A DNA stretch of 32,574 bases from CAXBCP01 sp038120765. Its GTDB lineage: Bacteria; Pseudomonadota; Alphaproteobacteria; MPNO01; UBA830. This document shows, in pieces, positions 16,608-23,742 of the stretch. Numbering within the stretch: position 1 is the first letter of the stretch; each line of letters starts with the position of its first letter. The position numbers and the translations under genes were made by a program. The notes below the pieces were generated by a model that did not search any database, was not told the DNA's origin, and worked only from the letters and a program-made list of their open reading frames with translations. The stretch covers positions 1 to 32,574 of the forward strand of contig JAYOMI010000036.1 of assembly GCA_038120765.1 (NCBI GenBank), read 5' to 3'.

Positions 16608-18248
16608 ATGACGGATTTCGAAAAAACAGTCGATTACATCGTGGTGGGCGCCGGGTCCGCCGGCTGCGTGCTGACCAACCGGCTGAGCGACGGCGGCGCG
16701 AACACGGTGCTCACCCTCGAAGCGGGGGACCGCGACACCGACTTCATGATCCACATGCCGCTCGGCGTCGGCAAGGTCTGGCAGGACCCCAAATATAACT
16801 GGTCCTACGAATCCGAACCCGAACCCCATGTCGACAACCGCCGCCTGTTCCATCCCCGCGGCAAGGTGCTGGGCGGTTCGTCCTCGATCAACATGATGGC
16901 CTATGTGCGCTGCAACGCGGGCGATTTCGACCGCTGGCGCCAGAAGGGCCTTGGCGGCTGGTCCTATGACGACGTGCTGCCTTATTTCAAGCGCGCGGAA
17001 TCCTTCCAGGACCGCAAGGACGACTATCACGGCACGGACGGGCCGTGGAAAATCCGCACCACCGATGTGGAGGACCCGATCTTCGATGCCTTCTTCGCCG
17101 CGGTCGAAAGCGCGGGCTATGAAAAGGCCGACGATTACAACGGCGCAAGGCAGGACGGCTTCGCCCGGCTGCAGGTCAACGCCGTGAACGGGCGCCGGCA
17201 GAGCGCCGCGGTCGCCTATCTGCGCCCCGCGATGAAACGCCCGAATGTGGAGGTCCAGGTCCGCGCCCATGTCACCCGTGTGATCTTCGACGGGACGCGG
17301 GCGACCGGCATCGAATACGTGCAGGACGGCAGGATCCACCGGGTTGGCGCGGGCAAGGAGGTCATCCTGTCCGGCGGGGCGATCAACTCGCCGCAGGTAT
17401 TGATGCTGTCGGGCATCGGTCCGGCGGATCACCTGAAGGACATGGGGATAGAGGTCCGCCACGACCTCGCGGGCGTCGGCGGCGACCTGCAGGATCATCC
17501 GGCCATTGGCCTCGAATACCACTATTCGAAAGGCTCGCAGTTTCACAAGCAGTTGCGGCTCGACCGGCTGGCGTTCCATGTGGCGCGCGTGAAGCTGTTC
17601 GGCACCGGCATGGCCGCATCGCCGCCGTCCTCGCTGACCGGTTTCGTCAAGAGCCGTCCCGATCTGGAAATCCCCGACATCCAGATGTTCTTCCGGCCCA
17701 TGTCGATGACGGCGCGGCAATGGTTCCCCGGCATCATGCCGCCGTCGGAGCAGACCTTCGCGTTCCGGTCCTGCCATCTGCGGCCCGAAAGCCGGGGCAG
17801 GGTGAGCCTGCGCTCGGTCGACCCGATGGACTCGGTGCGCATCGTGAACAATTTCCTCTCGACCGACGAGGACCGCCGGGTGCTGCGGGAATCCTTCCGC
17901 ATCATGCGCAGGCTGGCGCTCCAACCCGCGTTCGACGAATTGCGCGGCGAGGAATTCGCCCCCGGCACCCATGTCCGCGATGACGACGACGAGGCGATCG
18001 ACGCCTATGTGCGCCAGGGGCTCGGCACCGTGTATCATCCGGTCAGCACCTGCCGCATGGGGATCGACGACCGCGCTGTGGTCGACGGCGCGTTGAAGGT
18101 ACGCGGGGTTCAGGGCCTCCGCGTCGTCGACGCCTCCGTCTTTCCCGACCTCACCGGCGGGAACATAAACGCCGTGGTGATCATGACGGCGGAAAAGGCG
18201 TCGGATATAATCCTCGGCAAAACGGCGCTTGCCCGCGAAACCGCCTGA
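16608..18248 (+). CDS. GMC family oxidoreductase (choline/alcohol dehydrogenase-like)
   Basis: A 546-residue FAD-dependent glucose-methanol-choline oxidoreductase of normal length. The FAD motif GAGSAGCVLTNRLSD is near residue 13, followed by the GMC signatures KVLGGSSSINMMAYVR and GGAINSPQVLMLSGIGP. The catalytic His lies in VYHPVSTCRMG and its partner in FPDLTGGNINA, where the Asn and flanking residues close the site. It oxidises an alcohol to an aldehyde with FAD, passing electrons to a quinone or cytochrome in many relatives. Choline dehydrogenase is possible, but no betaine aldehyde dehydrogenase or BetI regulator is adjacent. The HAAO-like gene follows after 25 bp. Confidence 0.9.
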   Translation: MTDFEKTVDYIVVGAGSAGCVLTNRLSDGGANTVLTLEAGDRDTDFMIHMPLGVGKVWQDPKYNWSYESEPEPHVDNRRLFHPRGKVLGGSSSINMMAYVRCNAGDFDRWRQKGLGGWSYDDVLPYFKRAESFQDRKDDYHGTDGPWKIRTTDVEDPIFDAFFAAVESAGYEKADDYNGARQDGFARLQVNAVNGRRQSAAVAYLRPAMKRPNVEVQVRAHVTRVIFDGTRATGIEYVQDGRIHRVGAGKEVILSGGAINSPQVLMLSGIGPADHLKDMGIEVRHDLAGVGGDLQDHPAIGLEYHYSKGSQFHKQLRLDRLAFHVARVKLFGTGMAASPPSSLTGFVKSRPDLEIPDIQMFFRPMSMTARQWFPGIMPPSEQTFAFRSCHLRPESRGRVSLRSVDPMDSVRIVNNFLSTDEDRRVLRESFRIMRRLALQPAFDELRGEEFAPGTHVRDDDDEAIDAYVRQGLGTVYHPVSTCRMGIDDRAVVDGALKVRGVQGLRVVDASVFPDLTGGNINAVVIMTAEKASDIILGKTALARETA

Positions 18249-18273
18249 CCGCCCCAGAAACGGAGACCTCATC

Positions 18274-18786
18274 ATGCTGCCCATGCCGATAGCCGACCAT
18301 GACGCGATCTGCGCAGAACTCGCCGAGACCGGGAAATACGTCAAAGTGCTCTGGCAGAGCGAGGACACATTGATGTTCATCGCCCGTGGCCGCGAATACC
18401 GCTCGGAATTTCACATCAACCCGTCGGACGAGCACATGACGATGCTCAAAGGCACTATGAACCTGCATTACCGCAAGCCCGACGGCAGCGAGGATATCGC
18501 GGTGCTGAAAGAGGGCGAGACGATCTATACGGCCGCCGGCATTCCCCATTCGCCGCGTTTCCCGGAGGATGCGTTCCTGCTGGTCGGCGAACGCATGCGC
18601 CGCCCAGGCGAGACGGATACCTTCCAGTGGTTCTGCCCGGAATGCGATGCGCTGATCCACGAGGAATTCTTCGTGGTCGACGATTACACCAAGGACCCGG
18701 TATCGCAGGCCTATTCGAATTTCTTCGATTCCGAAGACGCCCGCACCTGCGACGCCTGCGGTGCGGTGCATCCGGGACGGGATTAA
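18274..18786 (+). CDS. 3-hydroxyanthranilate 3,4-dioxygenase-like cupin protein
   Basis: A 170-residue cupin matching 3-hydroxyanthranilate 3,4-dioxygenase. That enzyme opens the ring to aminocarboxymuconate semialdehyde with Fe(II). Candidate iron ligands are His47, Glu53 and His92. A rubredoxin-like second iron site is formed by Cys121, Cys124, Cys159 and Cys162, as in bacterial two-iron forms. Arg43 matches a substrate-carboxylate Arg. The second expected Arg after HSP is shifted: HSPRFP here against HSPQRP in the Cupriavidus enzyme as I recall it. Substrate specificity may therefore be altered. The start at 18274 has GGAGA upstream. A RidA gene follows, as in 3-hydroxyanthranilate catabolic clusters. 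Confidence 0.85.
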   Translation: MLPMPIADHDAICAELAETGKYVKVLWQSEDTLMFIARGREYRSEFHINPSDEHMTMLKGTMNLHYRKPDGSEDIAVLKEGETIYTAAGIPHSPRFPEDAFLLVGERMRRPGETDTFQWFCPECDALIHEEFFVVDDYTKDPVSQAYSNFFDSEDARTCDACGAVHPGRD

Positions 18787-18804
18787 TCGGCTGCAATTGC
18801 TCGG

Positions 18805-18833
18805 TGTCACCCCAGGACAAGCCCGGGATGACA
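18805..18833. repeat. imperfect palindrome, candidate dispersed REP-like element
   Basis: TGTCACCCCAGG (18805-18816) and CCCGGGATGACA (18822-18833) form a 12-bp stem with two mismatches around the loop ACAAG. This sequence type resembles short palindromes often scattered between genes in alphaproteobacterial genomes. It lies between the HAAO-like and RidA genes. Its copy number cannot be judged from this window. Confidence 0.4.
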
Positions 18834-18867
18834 ATTTAAGACAGACCAACCGTTGAAGGACCAAAAA

Positions 18868-19272
18868 ATGCCCAAGCAAATCATCACCTCCGCCACCGCG
18901 CCGACGACCGGCTTCAGCGACAAGGCGACGCCTTCGCCGCTGGCCCAGGGCATCAAATGGGGGAACATGATGTTTGTCTCGGGGCAGGGGCCGCTAGACC
19001 CGGAAACCAAGGAAGTGGTATCCACAGACATCCAGGAACAGACGCGCCAGACCCTGACCAACCTGCAGGGCGTGCTCGCCGCCGCCGGGGCGGATTTCAC
19101 AAACGTCGTCAACATGCGCGTCTGCCTGCGCGATGCCAGCGACTTTCAGCAGTTCAATGCGGCGTTTACCGAATTCATGCAGGGCGAAAAGGTTACCCGC
19201 ACGTGCATCGGCGGCACCCCGCACCGCGCCGGCGTGAACGTGGAGATCGACTGCGTCGCGATGTTCGACTGA
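18868..19272 (+). CDS. RidA/YjgF family enamine/imine deaminase
   Basis: A 134-residue RidA family protein, a trimeric cytosolic deaminase of reactive enamines or imines. Features are PLAQGIKWGNMMFVSGQGPLDPET, the long helix TRQTLTNLQGVLAAAGADF and the family segment RTCIGGTPHRAGVNVEIDCVA. The catalytic Arg expected before the last strand may be Arg in RTCIGG or PHRAG. Placement right after a 3-hydroxyanthranilate dioxygenase-like gene suggests a 2-aminomuconate deaminase type role, like NbaF. General RidA detoxification is the alternative. The start at ATG 18868 is chosen from similarity; TTG 18853 is in frame. Confidence 0.88.
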   Translation: MPKQIITSATAPTTGFSDKATPSPLAQGIKWGNMMFVSGQGPLDPETKEVVSTDIQEQTRQTLTNLQGVLAAAGADFTNVVNMRVCLRDASDFQQFNAAFTEFMQGEKVTRTCIGGTPHRAGVNVEIDCVAMFD

Positions 19273-19296
19273 GGGTCGCTCAGGCCTAGCCGCAAC

Positions 19297-20130
19297 TCAG
19301 TAAAAAATCAGCGTCCGGACCTCGATGCTTTCGCGGGCGGGCAGGGACGGGTCGGGGCCGTTCGGGTCTTCGAAGGCCGCATGCGCCGTCCAGCGGGCGC
19401 GGCCGTCCAGCTCTGAATCGAAGCATTTGAGCAGGATGATCTCGTCTCGCTCCATGTCCGGGAAATAGGTCCATTTCTGGGCAGGGTTGTAGGCGAGATT
19501 GAGGATGCCGCCGATGCGGTTGCCGTAGTTCCGCTCCGCCGGGATCATGTCGTTCTCGCCGATACTGTCCCAGGCGCAGATGGCGATGGGGTCGGTCTTG
19601 ACCGGTCCGGTCAGCGGCCGCCAGACATTGACGGATGTAAAGCGCCGTTTCAGGCGTTCTTCGGCCTCCGCCGGCGGCAGCAAGTCGCGCACCCGGGCAG
19701 GCGCGGAGCGGTTCGTGAAATCGTTGTGGGCGCTGCGCACCGGATCGCGCACGCCGAGGGCTTCGCGCTTTTCCGGATCGCCGATACGGATGGTGTGGTC
19801 GAAGATCAGGACCTTTTCGGCGCCGGTTTCTGCGAGCAGCAGCTTTTCGAGCTCGGGATAATAGATTTCCCGCACCTGATCGTCGTCGGTGAAATCGGTG
19901 ACGGCGGTATCGTATTTCAGGAACGCGTATCCCTGAACCTCCATGTCGAGCTGGTCGGCCGTCGGCCGCCCGTCATGAATGGTGATTTCCTTCATTTCGT
20001 AGCTGCCCGTCTTCGGGTCGGTACGCCCGCCGCCGGTCTCGCTGACCTGGGTAACGAGCTTTTCGCCGGTCGGGATGGTGAACTGGAGAAGACCTTTCAC
20101 GGTCCGGTCCTGAAGCTGTGTGTCGGTCAT
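19297..20130 (-). CDS. CmcJ/NvfI family oxidoreductase
   Basis: A 277-residue protein resembling the CmcJ/NvfI family, named after a cephamycin hydroxylation/methoxylation component and a fungal isomerase-oxygenase. The family core is recognisable as IFDHTIR, then HNDFTNRSAPARVRDLLP, VNVWRPLTGPV and TYFPDMERDEIILLKCFDS. The His and Asp of HNDFT are candidate iron ligands if it is an Fe(II)/2-oxoglutarate-type enzyme. ATG 20130 is preferred over 20187 because GGAGG lies nine bases upstream. The next gene upstream on this strand is an amidohydrolase 112 bp away, so they may act on related compounds. The reaction is unknown. Confidence 0.78.
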   Translation of the reverse strand: MTDTQLQDRTVKGLLQFTIPTGEKLVTQVSETGGGRTDPKTGSYEMKEITIHDGRPTADQLDMEVQGYAFLKYDTAVTDFTDDDQVREIYYPELEKLLLAETGAEKVLIFDHTIRIGDPEKREALGVRDPVRSAHNDFTNRSAPARVRDLLPPAEAEERLKRRFTSVNVWRPLTGPVKTDPIAICAWDSIGENDMIPAERNYGNRIGGILNLAYNPAQKWTYFPDMERDEIILLKCFDSELDGRARWTAHAAFEDPNGPDPSLPARESIEVRTLIFY

Positions 20131-20242
20131 GGTTTCGCACCTCCGCGGGGGGAATTCGATGCCTCGACTATAGCACCCTGCTACCACCGTGGGGAAACTT
20201 CAGGGGCCGTCCTGACGGCAGACGTACTTGCCTTCAGGGCAA

Positions 20243-21115
20243 TTAAAGTCCGTACAGTTTCAGCGCGTTATCGCGCATGACCTTGCGTTTTGCACCCGGC
20301 TTCCAGTCCATCTCGGCCACGTCGCTCATGGCGCGTTCGGGGTCGACCACCGGCCAGTCGGTGCCGAACATCACCTTGTCCTGGCCGAACGAATTCATGT
20401 AGTGGCGGGTCGCCTCGGGCCAGTGCTTCGGCGCGTAGGCGTCGAGCCCGATATGGACGTTCGGATGTTTCCACGCGACGGAGATCATCTCCTCGTACCA
20501 GGGATAGCCGATATGGATGCCGATCAGTTTTAGATCCGGAAAATCCATGGCGATGCGGTCGAGACAGATGGGGTGGCCGACGCTCGGCAGGCGGCGGTGC
20601 GGGTTGTAGACGAGGCAGTGGCCGACCTGCATCTGGATCGGGATATCCAGTTCGCAGCACTTGGCATAGAACGGATAATACTTGGCGGCATCGGGCGCTT
20701 CGTCGAACCAGTGCGGATAAAGATGCGCGCCGACGAATCCGAGATCGCGAACGGCATGTTCGACTTCGGCCAGGCTCTCCATGATGCGCGACGGGTCGAT
20801 GCCGATCAGCCCGGAATAGCGGTCGGGAAATTTCTCCACCAGGCCCGCAATATAGTCGGTCGGCATATGGGCAGACCCCTGGATACGGAGATCTCCCGAG
20901 CGTTGGGCGATCAGAAAAGACCGCTCGATGCCGCAGCGGTCCATCATGGCGATATAGTCTTCGGGGGAAACGCCGTCGCGGTATTCGGGTTTTACCCGGA
21001 CTTTCTCGCGAAAGCTCTTGTCGGTCGACATCCAGCCATTGTCCACGGTTTCCGGGGTGAAGGCGTTGCAGACGATATCGATGGCGCCATAGTCTTCGCC
21101 GACAGCATGGGTCAT
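20243..21115 (-). CDS. amidohydrolase family protein lacking N-terminal HxH
   Basis: A 290-residue amidohydrolase 2-type barrel. The C-terminal half is typical: LIGIHIGYPWYEEMISVAWKHPNVHIGLDAYAP and KVMFGTDWPVVDPERA, with the usual Asp in GTDWP. The N-terminus reads IDIVCNAFTPE where relatives have the metal motif DxHxH, so both first-strand His ligands are replaced. The enzyme may be metal-independent, use other ligands, or be non-hydrolytic. The start has GGGAGGAAC directly upstream. It lies upstream of the CmcJ/NvfI-like gene on the same strand. There is no signal peptide. Confidence 0.85.
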   Translation of the reverse strand: MTHAVGEDYGAIDIVCNAFTPETVDNGWMSTDKSFREKVRVKPEYRDGVSPEDYIAMMDRCGIERSFLIAQRSGDLRIQGSAHMPTDYIAGLVEKFPDRYSGLIGIDPSRIMESLAEVEHAVRDLGFVGAHLYPHWFDEAPDAAKYYPFYAKCCELDIPIQMQVGHCLVYNPHRRLPSVGHPICLDRIAMDFPDLKLIGIHIGYPWYEEMISVAWKHPNVHIGLDAYAPKHWPEATRHYMNSFGQDKVMFGTDWPVVDPERAMSDVAEMDWKPGAKRKVMRDNALKLYGL

Positions 21116-21364
21116 TTTTGTTCCTCCCTGTTCCCCTCAAGGAATAAAGAGAATCCGGCCGGCTGCAAAGGGTCTGGCGATGGCGATGTCGGCAGGGCGG
21201 GGGAGAAAGTCGAGCCGGGGCCGCCCCTGACACCGTGTCCTGCCCGGATCGGCATCAGAGGCGGAACGAGAGGGCCGATGGGGCGACCGCTCGCGCTGTT
21301 CCTCGGTCTCGATGGGGTTAACACGCGGGTCGCCGGATTCATCCGTCGATGGCAAACTTTTTTA
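21116..21364. other. intergenic region, nothing recognised
   Basis: This 249-bp gap separates the anti-sigma gene stop from the amidohydrolase start, both on the minus strand. I see no RNA gene, convincing ORF or clear terminator. The amidohydrolase promoter should lie here. Confidence 0.4.
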
Positions 21365-22132
21365 TCAGGCGCCGGAATCCGCGCGTATCGCACCGATGTA
21401 GCGGTCCATCATGTCGCGCGGCGTTCTGCCGACAAAGACATATGCAATGCCCCCCTTGCGCCAGGCGGCGACGTTAACGCCGTGGGAGGTGGAGAATTTC
21501 GGACCGTGATCGGCCTTGTCCGTTTTCATCAGGCAGACCGAGAACGGTTCGCCGGACTTCGGCAGATAGGCGATCTGCGCCAGCGGCGCGCCGTCAATCG
21601 CAAAAACCTTGGCGTATTTGTAATCGGCACCGAGCTTTGCGAGATCGGGAGCGTTTATGGTGGTCCCGAGCAGCTTGCTGACGCGGAGCATTTGCCCGTT
21701 CTTGCGGGCGGCGGGTGTCGCAGCCGGCGAGACGGAATCGCGCGTATAGAGCGTCTGATAGCTCGCGATCCGGTCGACCCAGACCGCCCATTGCGTGGGC
21801 TTGGGCGCGCCCGGCGGGAAAAGATACTGGCCGGCGAGCAGACCGGCGACGAAAAACACCGCGATGGATGCGGCGAGTGGCGCAAACCGTCTGAACCGGG
21901 AAGGTGCTGCCACCGGTTGATAGGCTTTGATCTGGTCCGCGATATGCGAGAGATCCGGCACCTCGATCAGCGCTTCCGCCGCCTCGCGATAGGGCAAAGA
22001 CGACTGTCTGAGCGCGGCGATGGTCTCGCGCGCTTCGGCATCGTCAGCGAGCAGCCGGTCGATATCGGCCATTTCGTCAGGCGTCAGCTTGCCGTCGGCA
22101 TAGGCCAGCAGTTCTTCGTCAGAGATCGTCAT
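21365..22132 (-). CDS. membrane anti-sigma factor
   Basis: A 255-residue single-pass membrane protein. Residues 1-70 form an acidic helical domain (SDEELLAYADGKLTPDEMADIDRLL) like the sigma-binding domain of anti-sigma factors, but without the HxxxCxxC zinc site. Residues about 84-105 are the membrane helix. The remaining 150 residues are periplasmic. Its start overlaps the sigma factor stop by four bases (ATGA), so translation is coupled. It probably holds the ECF sigma factor inactive until an envelope or oxidant signal arrives. Confidence 0.85.
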   Translation of the reverse strand: MTISDEELLAYADGKLTPDEMADIDRLLADDAEARETIAALRQSSLPYREAAEALIEVPDLSHIADQIKAYQPVAAPSRFRRFAPLAASIAVFFVAGLLAGQYLFPPGAPKPTQWAVWVDRIASYQTLYTRDSVSPAATPAARKNGQMLRVSKLLGTTINAPDLAKLGADYKYAKVFAIDGAPLAQIAYLPKSGEPFSVCLMKTDKADHGPKFSTSHGVNVAAWRKGGIAYVFVGRTPRDMMDRYIGAIRADSGA

Positions 22133-22650
22133 GTCTGCTCGCTACTCCTTTCCCGCTCCGACGTGTCGCTTATCATCTCGGCAATCTTCGTGCGTCCCCG
22201 AACCAGTCGGCTGGTGAGCGTACCAGCAGGAATGTCGAGCGCGTTTGCCGCTTCCTCGTAACTCAGGCCCTGAACATAGACGAGATATACCGCGTCCTTC
22301 TGGGCTTCGGGTAACCTGTCTACTGCCTGTAACACCTGGGCGAGAAAAATCTTCCCTTCAGCGGATTCACGCGTATCGACCAGGCCGGCGTCTTCCGCAT
22401 CCACGAATCCGGCACCGCGCCGGATGGACTCGCGGCGGAGATCGTTTTTCCAGATCGACTGCATGATCGTGATGGTCCAGGCGTCGAGGCGGGTGCCAGC
22501 CTGAAACTGGTGGCGCCGCGACAGGCCGCGTTCGCATGTCGCCTGAACCAGATCATTGGCCCGATCGGGATTACGGCACTTGACCATCGCATAGCGCCAC
22601 AAGCGCGGCAGCAGGGCGGTCAGGTCGTCTCGGAATGTATCGGTGGTCAT
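22129..22650 (-). CDS. ECF-type RNA polymerase sigma factor
   Basis: A 173-residue extracytoplasmic-function sigma factor with regions 2 and 4 only. Region 2 includes WRYAMVKCRNPDRANDLVQATCERGLSR and LDAWTITIMQSIWKNDLRRE. Region 4 includes LPEAQKDAVYLVYVQGLSYEEAANALDIPAGTLTSRLVRGR, a helix-turn-helix for the -35 element. It is followed directly by the anti-sigma gene. A 12-bp palindrome lies upstream. It is not the general-stress EcfG arrangement, since no NepR or PhyR is adjacent. Confidence 0.92.
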   Translation of the reverse strand: MTTDTFRDDLTALLPRLWRYAMVKCRNPDRANDLVQATCERGLSRRHQFQAGTRLDAWTITIMQSIWKNDLRRESIRRGAGFVDAEDAGLVDTRESAEGKIFLAQVLQAVDRLPEAQKDAVYLVYVQGLSYEEAANALDIPAGTLTSRLVRGRTKIAEMISDTSERERSSEQT

Positions 22651-22670
22651 GTCCGCTACAGCCTATCACG

Positions 22671-22682
22671 GTTCACGTGAAC
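22671..22682. promoter_or_regulatory. palindrome upstream of the ECF sigma operon
   Basis: GTTCACGTGAAC is a perfect 12-bp palindrome, flanked by CACGGT and ACCGTG as a wider inverted repeat (22667-22692). It lies 20 bp upstream of the sigma factor start, which suits an operator or the operon's own promoter region. No standard ECF -35 (GGAAC) is evident. Confidence 0.35.
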
Positions 22683-22702
22683 TGTTACCGTGAGGTCCCG
22701 AT

Positions 22703-23050
22703 TCAGTCGATAGGGGGAAACACATGCTTTCCATCCGCTCCGAGCGGCAAATCGGCGACAAATTCGACGTCGGCGGTATCCAGGACCCCATAAAGATGGG
22801 GAAACAGGTCGCCATTGCGGGACACTTCCCATTTCAGGGCGTCACCGAGGCTGTGGCCGTCAATTTTGACCAGTACCAGACCCTCAACGCCTGCAAAATG
22901 CTTCGATGCGGTCTCCATGCTTTGGCCGGCGGTCGAAAAATGGATGAACCCGTCTTTCATATCGACTTCGCTACCGCGATAGACACCGGCCTCGACCGCC
23001 GCGTTCCATTCCGCCATGGCGCATATTTTGTAGATGAATCTGTCTGTCAT
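22703..23050 (-). CDS. DUF952 domain protein
   Basis: A 115-residue DUF952 protein. Family landmarks are YKICAMAEWNAAVEAGVYRGSEVDMKDGFIHFST, the His of SKHF and the C-terminal HLYGVLDTADV. The conserved FIHFST and LYG motifs resemble ADP-ribosyl-type or phosphodiesterase-like small folds, but no reaction has been established that I know of. It is cytoplasmic. It lies 52 bp upstream of the sigma operon on the same strand, and co-transcription is possible. Confidence 0.85.
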   Translation of the reverse strand: MTDRFIYKICAMAEWNAAVEAGVYRGSEVDMKDGFIHFSTAGQSMETASKHFAGVEGLVLVKIDGHSLGDALKWEVSRNGDLFPHLYGVLDTADVEFVADLPLGADGKHVFPPID

Positions 23051-23183
23051 GGCGTCACCATAGGCAAGTCGTGGACCGATCTCCAGACCCTGTTTTCGGC
23101 CGCCGGGCCCGGCAGTCTGTTTAGGATTCCTTTACGCGCTGATCGTATAAAAGTAACCGGCTATTCAACAGGAAAGACGGATT

Positions 23184-23672
23184 TTGAATAAGGTTTTCAA
23201 AATCTTGATGCTCGTGACAATTCTCGGCGGTCTCGGCGTGGGGCTGGCTATTTATCTCGATCGCGCGGGAAAAAGCGGCCAGGCAGGGCGGGTCGCCCAT
23301 GCCGTCATTGACGCTGCCGATAAAGCACTCGAATCCTCGAGGGCGGAAGAGCGCTTCGGGGAAAACGACGAGGAGAACTTCGTCAATCTGGGGGCGATTT
23401 TCACCTCCAAAGGCAATGTCGTCGCCACGCTGATCGTTCGCGGCACGAACGGCGCGGCGGCCGTGTGCAACAACATGGCCTTCGTGCGCGATTACCTTGT
23501 CGGAGTGATGTCCGATTATCCGCCTGACAGCCAGAATCTGTCGGCGGGCCCCGTTGGATACAGCGGATCCGTCGCGGACGGGATCAACAAGCTGATCCGG
23601 TACGACGCGATCACGCGGATCCGGTACGACGCCTACCATCTCGGCCAGACCGGCGGCTCGCCCAACTGCTGA
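23184..23672 (+). CDS. membrane-anchored protein of unknown function, weakly FliL-like
   Basis: I do not recognise this 162-residue protein with confidence. It has an N-terminal membrane helix (about residues 5-24) and then a soluble, presumably periplasmic part. The pattern FVNLGAIFTSKGNVVATLIV, then FVRDYLVGVMSDYPPD, then a helix with INKLIRYDAI follows the order of strands and helices in FliL proteins, so a distant FliL-like fold is possible. No flagellar gene is nearby. A short sequence is repeated inside the 3' end (23594-23608 and 23618-23632), giving IRYDA twice. The start is TTG 23184, supported by AGGAAAG nine bases upstream. Confidence 0.6.
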   Translation: MNKVFKILMLVTILGGLGVGLAIYLDRAGKSGQAGRVAHAVIDAADKALESSRAEERFGENDEENFVNLGAIFTSKGNVVATLIVRGTNGAAAVCNNMAFVRDYLVGVMSDYPPDSQNLSAGPVGYSGSVADGINKLIRYDAITRIRYDAYHLGQTGGSPNC

Positions 23673-23708
23673 CAGGAAAGCCTTGCCGATAAAGGCTGTG
23701 TCGTCCTA

Positions 23709-23736
23709 AAACCGGTGGACAGTTCATAACCGGTTT
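23709..23736 (+). promoter_or_regulatory. inverted repeat upstream of LigI-like gene
   Basis: AAACCGGT (23709-23716) and ACCGGTTT (23729-23736) are complementary, and each contains the palindrome ACCGGT. The repeat ends six bases before the ATG at 23743, and no ribosome site is seen there. It could be an operator, an attenuating hairpin or the end of the preceding gene's transcript. Confidence 0.35.
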
Positions 23737-23742
23737 ATTGCA

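Noticed and set aside
16566..18380. Long antisense open frame opposite the GMC oxidoreductase
   Set aside because: It is a shadow of GC-rich codons, with low-complexity composition and no ribosome site. The plus-strand GMC gene is complete with all signatures.
23594..23632. Direct repeat GATCCGGTACGACGC twice inside the FliL-like gene
   Set aside because: It is only two copies within a coding frame, best explained by a local duplication, and is not a repeat array.
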